A DNA stretch of 64,000 bases. Origin: UBA9980 sp964421195 (GTDB taxonomy: Bacteria > Muiribacteriota > UBA9980). Position 1 is the first letter of the stretch; every line of letters starts with the position of its first letter. Below the pieces are notes generated by a model. It was not told the DNA's origin and made no database searches. It was given only the letters and a program-made list of their open reading frames with translations. The stretch lies in the NCBI GenBank assembly GCA_964421195.1, contig CAYQWL010000002.1, positions 1 through 64,000 on the forward strand. The letters run 5' to 3'. Positions 19,136 through 27,197 of the stretch are shown piece by piece. Position numbers and translations under genes: made by a program.

Positions 19136-19885
19136 ATGAACCGATATTTTTTTGAAATCCACAGCGGCAACGATCGTGAAGCGCCCGGCTGTGACAAATT
19201 CACGGCAAAAGCGCTTTCATATATAAAAACAAAATTAAAGCCAGGCGCGATTAACATATTAGATATAGGCTGCGGCCCCGGCGCCCAAACGCTGCAACTC
19301 GCATCGGAACTGCCAGACGCTTTTATTACGGCAATAGATACGCACCAGCCTTTCATAAACAGGCTTTCCATCACAGCTGAAAAGCGAGGATTCGCCGGCA
19401 GGATATCAGCCGTTAATATGTCGATGAACGCGATGAATTTTGCAAATGAAAATTTCGATTTAATATGGTCGGAAGGCGCCATATATAATCTGGGCTTTGA
19501 CGCCGGGCTTAAAGAATGCCGGCGGCTTTTAAAGCCGGGCGGCTTCGCTGCCATTTCAGAAGCCGCATGGCTTAAATCCAACGTCCCCGAAGAATGCAGA
19601 GAATTCTGGAGCGAATGTTATCCAGCGATGCGCACGGTAAATGAAAATATCGAGGCAATACAAAAAGCAGGATTCGAACTGATCGCTAATTTTACTCTTC
19701 CCGGCTACGCATGGCTCGACAACTACTACGCGCCGCTAAAATTGCGGGCAGCTGAAATGCTTAAAAATAACGCCGGCATCGCCGAAGCTAAAGCCGCATT
19801 CGACGCGGAAATGTATGAAATCGCCATATATGAAAAATACGGAAAATATTATGGATATGAATTTTTCGTAATACGCCGAAAATAA
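19136..19885 (+). CDS. Class I SAM-dependent methyltransferase
   Basis: 249 residues with complete SAM-binding motifs: LDIGCGPGAQTLQLA (motif I), ITAIDTHQPFI (motif II acidic residue), FDLIWSEGAIYNLGF (motif IV) and LLKPGGFAAISEAAW. The pattern matches small-molecule methyltransferases of the Methyltransf_11/25 type. An AAAGGAA ribosome site lies 7 bases before the ATG. It stands between the esterase and a convergent lipoprotein gene and has no obvious pathway partner. Substrate unknown. Confidence 0.85.
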   Translation: MNRYFFEIHSGNDREAPGCDKFTAKALSYIKTKLKPGAINILDIGCGPGAQTLQLASELPDAFITAIDTHQPFINRLSITAEKRGFAGRISAVNMSMNAMNFANENFDLIWSEGAIYNLGFDAGLKECRRLLKPGGFAAISEAAWLKSNVPEECREFWSECYPAMRTVNENIEAIQKAGFELIANFTLPGYAWLDNYYAPLKLRAAEMLKNNAGIAEAKAAFDAEMYEIAIYEKYGKYYGYEFFVIRRK

Positions 19886-19918
19886 GCCGAAACAATGTTT
19901 CAAATTTATAATATAAAC

Positions 19919-21106
19919 TTATTCATATTTCCATACCATTATTTTATCGGAATTTTTTTTATCACGATAAGCTAAATAAGGCACTTTCTGACATACTGAA
20001 AGCGATAAATCGCAAACATCGTTCGAGCTAAAATCACGCCGTCCGATGACGCTCCAGTTTCCGGTTTCATTACTCATAACGGTTATGCGCTTTTCACTGG
20101 TATAATCACGGAACGCGACATATAAAACGCCGTTATAATCGGCAAGCGCGCAATCAGAAGCCGGTCCGTCAGAGACGCCTTCACCCGATATATTTTTCCA
20201 TACGGCGCCGTCATAAAGCATCACTTTAACACGAGAATTCGCCATACCGTCGCAATAAGCCATATACAGGCCGCCGTTAATCTGACGAAAATTAAGATAT
20301 GAAGCGTTTTCAGATGAAAATGCCTGCCCGCCTATATGTTCCCATATATCGAGAGTTTTGTTGAATTTAACGGCGCTTATTTTATTAGCGGCGGTTTTTT
20401 CAATATAAGCGGCATAAGGAACGCCGTCCAGAACGGCGAGTTTAATTTCTTTAACCTGCGAGCTGGATATGGCCGCCGCGCCAAGTTGCTTCCAATCGGC
20501 GCCATAGCGCATAAAAGCGTAAGGCCTATCAAAATTATCGCCATTACAATAAGCTACATAAAATTTATCATTGGTGTAATCAGAAATCTTAAAATCGAGA
20601 TAATTGGCTTTCTTATGCGTAAAACCGGCCGCTCCCACATATTGCCATGAACCGTTCACAAAACCGATTACGCTGATTTTATTTTCTAATGAAGACTCGG
20701 TATAAGCGCAATAAAGAACGTTTTTATATATTACAAATGAATGATATTCAGCGGCTGAAAAGCTCGCTCCGCCGTCATTCACGGTCTTCCACAAAAACCC
20801 GTCAAAACGTCCGACACTCACTTTTGAAGAATTCCCCTCATCGATAAAAGCGATATGCGGTACCAGATAATTAAAATATAAAACGGGAGCGCGGCCCGGT
20901 TTAAACATAAAATCGATATCGCCGGACATTTTCCATGAAGGCAAAGACGGTTTTTCTTCCGGCGAAGTACCGCCGCCGAAAAAATGATCGCTGGTACCGT
21001 CCGAACGGCAGCCGGCGGAACTAAATAAAAATAAAAGCAACGCCGGCAAATATATTAATAAGAAAAAAACCGCACGCATTTTAATTCTTTTTTTAAATAA
21101 AATCAT
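19919..21106 (-). CDS. Lipoprotein with beta-propeller-like repeats
   Basis: A type II signal peptide (KKRIKMR, hydrophobic core, SAGC lipobox) marks it as a lipoprotein. The remaining 360 residues are about seven similar blocks of roughly 48 residues, each with a W-K/Q/E-x-[LIV]-G or VNDGGASF-type strand followed by an [LY]-Y-[VMC]-A-[YF] strand (VLYCAYTE, KFYVAYCN, VPYAAYIE, GLYMAYCD, VLYVAFRD, VPYLAYRD). This suggests a seven-bladed propeller for binding, not catalysis. A promoter (TTGAGG, 18 bases, TAAAAT) ends 11 bases before the ATG at 21106; a shorter start at 21079 would also leave a complete lipoprotein signal. Function unknown. Confidence 0.8.
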   Translation of the reverse strand: MILFKKRIKMRAVFFLLIYLPALLLFLFSSAGCRSDGTSDHFFGGGTSPEEKPSLPSWKMSGDIDFMFKPGRAPVLYFNYLVPHIAFIDEGNSSKVSVGRFDGFLWKTVNDGGASFSAAEYHSFVIYKNVLYCAYTESSLENKISVIGFVNGSWQYVGAAGFTHKKANYLDFKISDYTNDKFYVAYCNGDNFDRPYAFMRYGADWKQLGAAAISSSQVKEIKLAVLDGVPYAAYIEKTAANKISAVKFNKTLDIWEHIGGQAFSSENASYLNFRQINGGLYMAYCDGMANSRVKVMLYDGAVWKNISGEGVSDGPASDCALADYNGVLYVAFRDYTSEKRITVMSNETGNWSVIGRRDFSSNDVCDLSLSVCQKVPYLAYRDKKNSDKIMVWKYE

Positions 21107-21117
21107 ACGCAGCGCTC

Positions 21118-21147
21118 ATTTTATTATTAGAGCCCGTCACTCCTCAA
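21118..21147 (-). promoter_or_regulatory. Promoter of the propeller lipoprotein
   Basis: On the minus strand TTGAGG (21147-21142), 18-base spacer, TAAAAT (21123-21118), only 11 bases from the ATG at 21106, so the leader would be very short. Confidence 0.5.
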
Positions 21148-21214
21148 TTAATCACCGAAAATTAACAACAATGGCAATATAAAGATAAAAGCATTTTACA
21201 ATATTATCATTTAA

Positions 21215-21244
21215 TTGACAAGCATTTATTATAATTATTATAAT
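21215..21244 (+). promoter_or_regulatory. Promoter of the 21526 secreted protein
   Basis: TTGACA (21215-21220), 18-base spacer, TATAAT (21239-21244). It lies in a very A+T-rich 419-base spacer (21107-21525) that otherwise shows no gene, and gives a leader of about 275 bases before 21526. Confidence 0.6.
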
Positions 21245-21525
21245 TTAATTATATTTTAACTATATTTTATTACAGCTTTGATTATAATTAATTTAAAAAT
21301 AAACTTTACAATTTTAACATTTTCGTTTATAATTAATTCATTAAATTAAAAATTTAATATAAGTTCCAGCCAATTTAAAGTAACAATAAACGATTAAATT
21401 AACCGGATTACATTAAAAAATAAGCTTTATTAAGCTTCATCAAGTTAAATAATCAAGTCAGGTAAATAATTAAAACAAAAATACTCATTAATTTAATCAT
21501 TATTTCAAATGGAGGTATTATCTCG

Positions 21526-22338
21526 ATGAAAAAAATTTTAATCGCCCTTGTTGTTCTATCCATGCTTTTTACCGTTAGTTCGGTTTTCGCGGCTTCAAAA
21601 GACGTAACGCAGCTTCAAAAAACGGCCGAACTCACCGCTCGCGCCGACGCGGCCGAAGACGAACCGCTTCCAGGCGATCAACTTCCGGGCGGCGAGCCTT
21701 CAGCTCCTTCGGTTCCGGTTCCTGACGATCCGTCGGCTCCTATCGATTCTAAAGTCAGCCAGTATTATTGCGTCATACCAAATGACCATGTCAAAAACTT
21801 AGAAGCTCTTTGCGCTAAATATAATGCGCCTATAAGCATTTACCGTTCATTCAACCAGCTTATAGTATTAAAAAGACTTGGCGTTCTCGTAAAAGTAGAT
21901 CCCACAAAAACATATTTCATCAAAAAACTTCGCGAAAATTATAATGCAAAACCATTAAGAAAATTATCGCTTAAAGTCAACGTATCGGTTAATTCGCTCA
22001 CCTACGGCATTAGCAAAGCGGCCGAAGCGTCGGTTAAAAACGAATTCGAACCTATCGAAGCGATACTCGAAGGCATGTTAAAAACCCCTTACGGCTATCA
22101 TAATACCATGTTTAAAACCATAGCTCTCAATTTTTCCGGCCTGCTCGATAAAGTAACCGTTAAAACCAATGATTACCTCGGCTTCGGCAAAAAACGCAAA
22201 ATATTATTCAATCCTGTCGTAACCATTGAGCTCACCGCTTTAAATATGAATGGAAAAAATAAACATGTAACCATGTTTTACAAACAATTCGCCTATAAAA
22301 CAATTAAACACGACGACAGCTATCAATGGGGCGAATAA
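21526..22338 (+). CDS. Secreted protein of unknown function
   Basis: 270 residues. A clear signal peptide (MKKILIALVVLSMLF to VFAAS) is followed by an acidic, Pro-rich linker (residues about 45-80: DEPLPGDQLPGG, PSAPSVPVPDDP) and then a basic, strand-rich domain of about 190 residues with Lys clusters (KKRKILF, LRKLSLKVNVSVNSL). The ATG follows a GGAGG ribosome site with good spacing. Two Cys (in YYCVIPND and LEALCAKY) could form a disulfide. It has its own promoter and a terminator immediately downstream, so it is not part of the LanM unit. I do not recognise the family. Confidence 0.75.
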   Translation: MKKILIALVVLSMLFTVSSVFAASKDVTQLQKTAELTARADAAEDEPLPGDQLPGGEPSAPSVPVPDDPSAPIDSKVSQYYCVIPNDHVKNLEALCAKYNAPISIYRSFNQLIVLKRLGVLVKVDPTKTYFIKKLRENYNAKPLRKLSLKVNVSVNSLTYGISKAAEASVKNEFEPIEAILEGMLKTPYGYHNTMFKTIALNFSGLLDKVTVKTNDYLGFGKKRKILFNPVVTIELTALNMNGKNKHVTMFYKQFAYKTIKHDDSYQWGE

Positions 22339-22385
22339 TAAAACCACATTTTCATAAAGAAAATCAATATAAACAATAAAATCAG

Positions 22386-22418
22386 CCGCGCATTCCGTGT
22401 TAGAATGCGCGGTTATTT
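22386..22418 (+). terminator. Rho-independent terminator
   Basis: Perfect 10-base-pair stem, CCGCGCATTC (22386-22395) and GAATGCGCGG (22403-22412), 7-base loop, then a T-rich tail. It separates the 21526 gene from the GNAT-LanM unit. Confidence 0.85.
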
Positions 22419-22448
22419 ATAAATAAAATAAGTAATAAATAAAAAACT

Positions 22449-23348
22449 ATGAATGAAAATTACAAAATTAAATTTTTAACTCATATCCAGGCCGAAGATT
22501 TTAAAAATATGACTTACGGTCGTTATAAACCGTTTATCGCCTGGATGGATAATATTCTGGGAAAAATTTTCCCGGTGGGCCTTTATTACAAAAATCAGCC
22601 CGCGGGGTTTCTTCTGGCCCTGAATTCTTCATCTGAAAAAACGGCAGATATACTGTCGATATTCATAGAAAAACAACATCGCGGACAAAAAATAGCTATT
22701 GATATGATAAAATTTTTAATCGCCAGATGCCGCGAGGCCTCGATTAAAACTATCAGGACATTTTATTTTAGCAACCGCCCTTTCACGCCGATTATAAATA
22801 ACATTTTCAATAAATGCGAATTTTTTCCGGCCAGACCGGAAGTATTTTTCTGTAAATGCGATAAAAACATCACCAGAATGCCTTTAATAGAATATACCAA
22901 TCTGCCGGCCGGTTTTGAAACTTTTGACTGGAAAAGCATGAATTCAGAATTAAAAGAAAAGTTAAAATATGAATTGCAAAATAAAGATTGGTTCGATAAA
23001 AGGCTTTCGCCTTTTTCGCCGGAAGAAACCATAGTCGGCGGATTAAGCCTTGGACTTCGAAAAAAAAATAAAATAGCGGGATGGACTATATGCAATTATT
23101 TTAATGAAGACACGATATCATACACATCGATTTTTATAATGCCAGAATTTCAGGGCATGGCGCTCGGAATCGCCCTGCAAATGATTTCCATAAGAGCTCA
23201 TCTTCTCACGAACCTCGCCCAAAAATATCCATTCGGCATGTTCAATGTAAGATATGACAATCCAGCCCGGCTGAAAGCGGTTAAAAATAAAATAGCGAAA
23301 TACTCTATTGAACAATATGATCAGCTAATACGGGAAAAAAATCTTTAA
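22449..23348 (+). CDS. Tandem-GNAT acetyl/acyltransferase next to LanM
   Basis: 299 residues that read as two GNAT-fold halves. The first (about 1-140) has the acyl-CoA loop EKQHRGQKIAIDM (residues 75-86). The second (about 150-299) has IFIMPEFQGMALGIAL (Q235-G236) in the same place. GNAT enzymes transfer an acyl group from CoA to an amine. Only 41 bases separate it from the LanM gene and no terminator lies between, so the two form one transcription unit. In the known selidamide-type lipolanthipeptides a GNAT enzyme acylates the LanM-modified peptide; the same role here is inference. No Shine-Dalgarno sequence is obvious. Confidence 0.82.
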   Translation: MNENYKIKFLTHIQAEDFKNMTYGRYKPFIAWMDNILGKIFPVGLYYKNQPAGFLLALNSSSEKTADILSIFIEKQHRGQKIAIDMIKFLIARCREASIKTIRTFYFSNRPFTPIINNIFNKCEFFPARPEVFFCKCDKNITRMPLIEYTNLPAGFETFDWKSMNSELKEKLKYELQNKDWFDKRLSPFSPEETIVGGLSLGLRKKNKIAGWTICNYFNEDTISYTSIFIMPEFQGMALGIALQMISIRAHLLTNLAQKYPFGMFNVRYDNPARLKAVKNKIAKYSIEQYDQLIREKNL

Positions 23349-23389
23349 TGATAAAATGTAATTAAACATATATAATTTACAGGTCGAAC

Positions 23390-26300
23390 ATGAAAATAAG
23401 CGTTAACGACAAAAAAATGATAGCCGCAAAAGCCGCTTTTATAGAAGAACGCATATCCGGTTCCGTGATAGCGGCCGATTCAAACAATCACATAGAAAAC
23501 GTTTTGAACCGTGAAAATAACAAAAATAATATGCATTCAAAACTCATACGGCGATGGGCCGAATTAACTTCGGACGTTTTCGATGATAAAGGATTTGAAC
23601 GCCGCCTTAAATTAACATCAAAAAGCCTCGAAGCAATAAACGCCCTTACCGGCCCGGTCTTATGGAACGATGAAAAACCTTTACCAGAATGGATTTCAAC
23701 ATTAGAAGAATTTTTCAAAATTTTGCCCGCGTCTTATGATGAAATTATATCAGCGCTTCCTTCTAAATTAATGCCAGACGATTATTACGCTCCCTTTCAA
23801 CATGTCTGGGCGCCGTGGCTTTTAATATGTCGCCGGAAATTAAAACACTTCGCCGGCCGGGCTTTTAACCTTTTAAGCGTCAATGCTGAAATTTCATGGC
23901 TGCGGTATATATTAAATTCATTAAACACGGAATTCGCGCTCTGCCTCAATTCAGCCTTCGAACTTCTTAAATCTAATAATTTTATTTTTTTCAGCATGCC
24001 TCCGGCAGAATCATTTCCCGAAGGTTCTAAAACCCATTATAATAATTTTTCGAGGGTAATGCTCGAAGGCGGCTGGCTTGATTTTTTTAAAAAATACTCC
24101 GTAGCGGCCCGGCTTATATCCAATTTATGCGAATGCCAGGCGCTATATTTATCAGACGTTCTTAAAAATTACGAAAAAGACGCGGATAAAATCGAAAAAA
24201 CTTTCAACCAGAAAAGGAAGGCCGGCCGGATATCCGATTTAGAAGCCGGTCTTTCCGACTTTCACAACGGCGGAAAAAACGTCATTAAATTAAAATTTAA
24301 AAACGGACTCGCCGTTTATTACAAACCGCGCACCGGAAAAATCGACACTCTATGGGACGGAATTTTAAACTGGCTCGCGTCAAAAATAAAAAATATTAAA
24401 TTTAAAACGCCGGTTCGGCTGAATCGTCAAACGCATACCTGGGTTGAAAACATACAGGCAAACGATTTAATAAAAAAAGAAGAAACCGCGATTTTTTATT
24501 ATAAAGCCGGCGCCATATTAGCTTTAATATATGTTCTTGGCGGCACCGACTTTCATCAGGAAAATCTCATCGCCTGCGGCAGCGAACCCGTTTTAATAGA
24601 TCTTGAAACGCTATTAAGCCCGTCAGTCAAACCTTTTAATTACACAAACATGGACGATGAAGATAAAAAAAATTATCACGGCCTTGAAAGCGATTCCGTT
24701 TTAAGAACATGTATGCTGCCTCTCTGGACGGCTGTTTCAAAAAACATTTCAAGAGATTACGGCGCGCTCACGCCCGACGATGACTCTTTTTATTCGCGCA
24801 GAAAATGGCTGGATATAAACACCGATAAAATGAGACGCGGCTATATAGACCGAAAAAATACTTTTTCGCCCAACATCCCCCGGCTCAACGGAAAATATAT
24901 CGACACATTTAAATATAAAGAAAACATTATAAAAGGATTTAAAAACGCTTATAAAATAATTATGAATAACGGCGAAGAATTTTTAAACGAAACCGGACGG
25001 TTCGAAAAATTTAAAAACGCGCGCATACGTTATTTAACCAGACAATCGCAGGTATATGCCGATATGATCGACCGGCTGAGATCGCCGGCGTTAATGCGCG
25101 ACGGCGCGGCTTTTTCTATAGAATCCGAAGGTCTGGCAAAACCGTTTTTAAACTTCGCTTCCACTGAACGCATCGAAGCGCTCTGGAAATTATTCGAAGC
25201 CGAAAGAGGCGAAATTCTTTCTTTAAATATTCCATTATTCGAATTTACTTTAGACGGGCTTTCAATTTATGGGCCGTCTGGAAAAATACTGTCCGATTAT
25301 TTTTTGAAAACAGCTGTAGAACAGATTAAACGACGCACCATGAAATTGAGCGCAAAAGATCTCGAATTTCAATCAAATTTAATCGACGCTTCGTTTTTAT
25401 GCCGTTATCCAGATAAAATCAATAAAAATACTCCGGCTAAAAAGAAAAATAACAGATCCGCGATCGATCTTCCGTTGATTTCCGATAAAGAATATATTAA
25501 AACGGCTCGGTCCGCGGCCTATCAAATTGCTGAAAAAGCGGTTTATATCAAAGGAAAACCGCAATGGCTCACGCTTAAAACCGACCCGGAAAGCCGGAAA
25601 AATTTTATCGGCCCCATAGATTTAACTTTATATGAAGGCGCTTCAGGCATCGGCCTTTTTCTTTGCGCATACGAAAAACTGACGGGCGATCGAACCTATC
25701 GCACGCTCGCTATAGACTGCTTTTCAGAAATCGAAGAATTATTAAATGACCAATCAGCCGCAGTTGCGGCCGTAAAATCATCATGCGGTTACTGCGGAGG
25801 AATGCCCGGCATTTTCTGGGCGCTTTATAAATCGGGAAATTATATTCAGGACGAGCGGTTAATAGCAATGGCAAAAAAAGGCGAAAATTTATTAAACGCA
25901 AAAAACGTTAAAGATAGCGATGCGACGGATATAATCGGCGGCGCGGCAGGCGGCGCGCTTGCATTTTCAGCTTTATACGAAGCCCGCGGAAATGAACGGC
26001 TTATAGAGCTCGTTAAAATCCATGCTAAAAATTTAATTAACAAACGCTTTAAATACGATAAATGGAATTTATGGCCGTCAGACTACGCGTCAAAGCCTCT
26101 TACCGGATTCGCCCACGGCGCGGCAGGCTACGCTCTATCTTTAGCTAAAGCTTATGAACTGACCCGTATCGAAATTTTTAAAGAAGCCGCGCTCGAAGCC
26201 ATCGATTACGAAACTTCTAATTATATGCCCGAATATAATAACTGGCCGGATTTCAGACATAACCGGGCCTTAAAAACCGGAGAAACGGCTTTTATGGCCG

Positions 26301-26704
26301 GATGGTGTTCAGGAGCGCCTGGAATAGGGCTCGCGCGCATTAAAATGCCAAAATTTTTTCATGACCGAAAGATAAAAACCGATATCGAAAATGCTTTATC
26401 TTTTACTATAAATTTCAAGCATTTTTACAATTCACGCGATCACCTATGCTGCGGCGGCGCAGGCCGTATCGATTTTTTAATAGAAGCTTCCATAGCGCTT
26501 AATAGGCTCAATTTAATGGAAGACGCCAGAAAACAATTTTCATTTATAGTAAATAGAGCGGCTCTTAACGGCGGTTATACCCTGCCCGTCGAAGAATCAA
26601 AATCAATTTTTATGCCTGGACTTTTTACCGGCCTGTCGGGAATAGGATTAACCGCACTGAGACTTATCGATCCAAAAATAATTTCAAGCGCGTTAACCCC
26701 CTGA
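23390..26704 (+). CDS. lanM: Class II lanthipeptide synthetase LanM (CCG type)
   Basis: 1104 residues, normal LanM size. The N-terminal dehydratase (DUF4135, lipid-kinase-like) phosphorylates and eliminates Ser/Thr in a precursor peptide. Its catalytic set is intact: D290 and H292 in LSDFHNGG, K312 in VYYKPRTG, D387, H389 and N392 in GGTDFHQEN, and D404 in LIDLETLL, all with spacing like CylM. The elimination motif RYLTRQSQVY (R547-Y556) has Ser553 where CylM-type enzymes usually have Thr. The C-terminal LanC cyclase carries GFAHGAAG and zinc ligands C973 (GWCSG), C1020 and C1021 (LCCGG). The third ligand is Cys, not His, as in the substrate-tolerant ProcM group. No Cys-containing precursor, transporter or protease gene is adjacent. 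Confidence 0.95.
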   Translation: MKISVNDKKMIAAKAAFIEERISGSVIAADSNNHIENVLNRENNKNNMHSKLIRRWAELTSDVFDDKGFERRLKLTSKSLEAINALTGPVLWNDEKPLPEWISTLEEFFKILPASYDEIISALPSKLMPDDYYAPFQHVWAPWLLICRRKLKHFAGRAFNLLSVNAEISWLRYILNSLNTEFALCLNSAFELLKSNNFIFFSMPPAESFPEGSKTHYNNFSRVMLEGGWLDFFKKYSVAARLISNLCECQALYLSDVLKNYEKDADKIEKTFNQKRKAGRISDLEAGLSDFHNGGKNVIKLKFKNGLAVYYKPRTGKIDTLWDGILNWLASKIKNIKFKTPVRLNRQTHTWVENIQANDLIKKEETAIFYYKAGAILALIYVLGGTDFHQENLIACGSEPVLIDLETLLSPSVKPFNYTNMDDEDKKNYHGLESDSVLRTCMLPLWTAVSKNISRDYGALTPDDDSFYSRRKWLDINTDKMRRGYIDRKNTFSPNIPRLNGKYIDTFKYKENIIKGFKNAYKIIMNNGEEFLNETGRFEKFKNARIRYLTRQSQVYADMIDRLRSPALMRDGAAFSIESEGLAKPFLNFASTERIEALWKLFEAERGEILSLNIPLFEFTLDGLSIYGPSGKILSDYFLKTAVEQIKRRTMKLSAKDLEFQSNLIDASFLCRYPDKINKNTPAKKKNNRSAIDLPLISDKEYIKTARSAAYQIAEKAVYIKGKPQWLTLKTDPESRKNFIGPIDLTLYEGASGIGLFLCAYEKLTGDRTYRTLAIDCFSEIEELLNDQSAAVAAVKSSCGYCGGMPGIFWALYKSGNYIQDERLIAMAKKGENLLNAKNVKDSDATDIIGGAAGGALAFSALYEARGNERLIELVKIHAKNLINKRFKYDKWNLWPSDYASKPLTGFAHGAAGYALSLAKAYELTRIEIFKEAALEAIDYETSNYMPEYNNWPDFRHNRALKTGETAFMAGWCSGAPGIGLARIKMPKFFHDRKIKTDIENALSFTINFKHFYNSRDHLCCGGAGRIDFLIEASIALNRLNLMEDARKQFSFIVNRAALNGGYTLPVEESKSIFMPGLFTGLSGIGLTALRLIDPKIISSALTP

Positions 26705-26710
26705 CACCCG

Positions 26711-26743
26711 AAAAAAAGAGACGCCTTTACTTTAAGCGTCTCT
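26711..26743. terminator. Terminator between LanM and the small genes
   Basis: Stem AGAGACGC (26717-26724) with GCGTCTCT (26736-26743). On the minus strand it is followed by seven T, ending the small-gene unit; on the plus strand by a weaker T-rich tail after LanM. It leaves no room for a precursor gene downstream of LanM. Confidence 0.85.
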
Positions 26744-26776
26744 TCTGGTTTTAATTATTAACCTGCTAATAATTAT

Positions 26777-26896
26777 TTATTTAAGCCTGTCGGCTTTTAT
26801 TTCCGCATTGTTCCACGATTCGCGCAGACGCGCTAAAAGAATATCGCGCATTACCTCGTGGGCCGTCTTCTTTTGTGCAGGGCGTTCGTTCAACAA
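26777..26896 (-). CDS. Small protein, 39 residues
   Basis: A TTG start at 26896 lies 9 bases after an AAGGAG site. The peptide (MLNERPAQKKTAHEVM, RDILLARLRESWNN, then AEIKADRLK) is basic and mostly one predicted amphipathic helix, without Cys. It follows the 45-residue gene by 17 bases and is followed by a strong terminator, so the two small genes probably end one transcript. No family is recognised. A second, overlapping frame of similar length has two Cys but no standard start codon. Confidence 0.5.
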   Translation of the reverse strand: MLNERPAQKKTAHEVMRDILLARLRESWNNAEIKADRLK

Positions 26897-26913
26897 TCGA
26901 AACAACTCCTTTT

Positions 26914-27051
26914 TTAATTAGCCGAATGATACATTTCGCGTAAAACCGCTTTGATCAATAAATCTACTTTATCGCTCTGAATGCCTGTCATATTCATCTG
27001 TTTTGTATTATAAAGATTACCGAGAGCCAATACATAATTAGAATTTGTCAT
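26914..27051 (-). CDS. Small protein, 45 residues
   Basis: ATG at 27051 with a textbook GGAGG site 8 bases upstream. The peptide (MTNSNYVLALGNLYNTKQ, MNMTGIQSDKVDLLIK, AVLREMYHSAN) has an Asn/Tyr-rich first half and an amphipathic helical second half, with no Cys and no signal peptide. It lies 147 bases downstream of the large secreted protein and 17 bases upstream of another small gene. Because it lacks Cys it cannot be a lanthionine-forming substrate for the convergent LanM. Function unknown. Confidence 0.65.
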   Translation of the reverse strand: MTNSNYVLALGNLYNTKQMNMTGIQSDKVDLLIKAVLREMYHSAN

Positions 27052-27197
27052 ATTACCATCCTCCATACATTTTAATTTTCATACTCTACGATGGTTAATT
27101 AAAAACTACGGCTTACTTAATAAGCGCTGCTACATACAAGTTTTACATACAAAACATATATCGGCGTAAATTTGATTTACCTTAATTATTTTTCTTC

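Noticed and set aside
21107..21525. A+T-rich spacer as possible replication origin
   Set aside because: No DnaA-box clusters or origin-type genes nearby; a promoter explains the conserved-looking part.
26777..26890. Alternative frame of the 39-residue gene with two Cys and several Ser, like a lanthipeptide core
   Set aside because: No ATG, GTG or TTG in frame; only an ATT could start it. Too weak to call a precursor.
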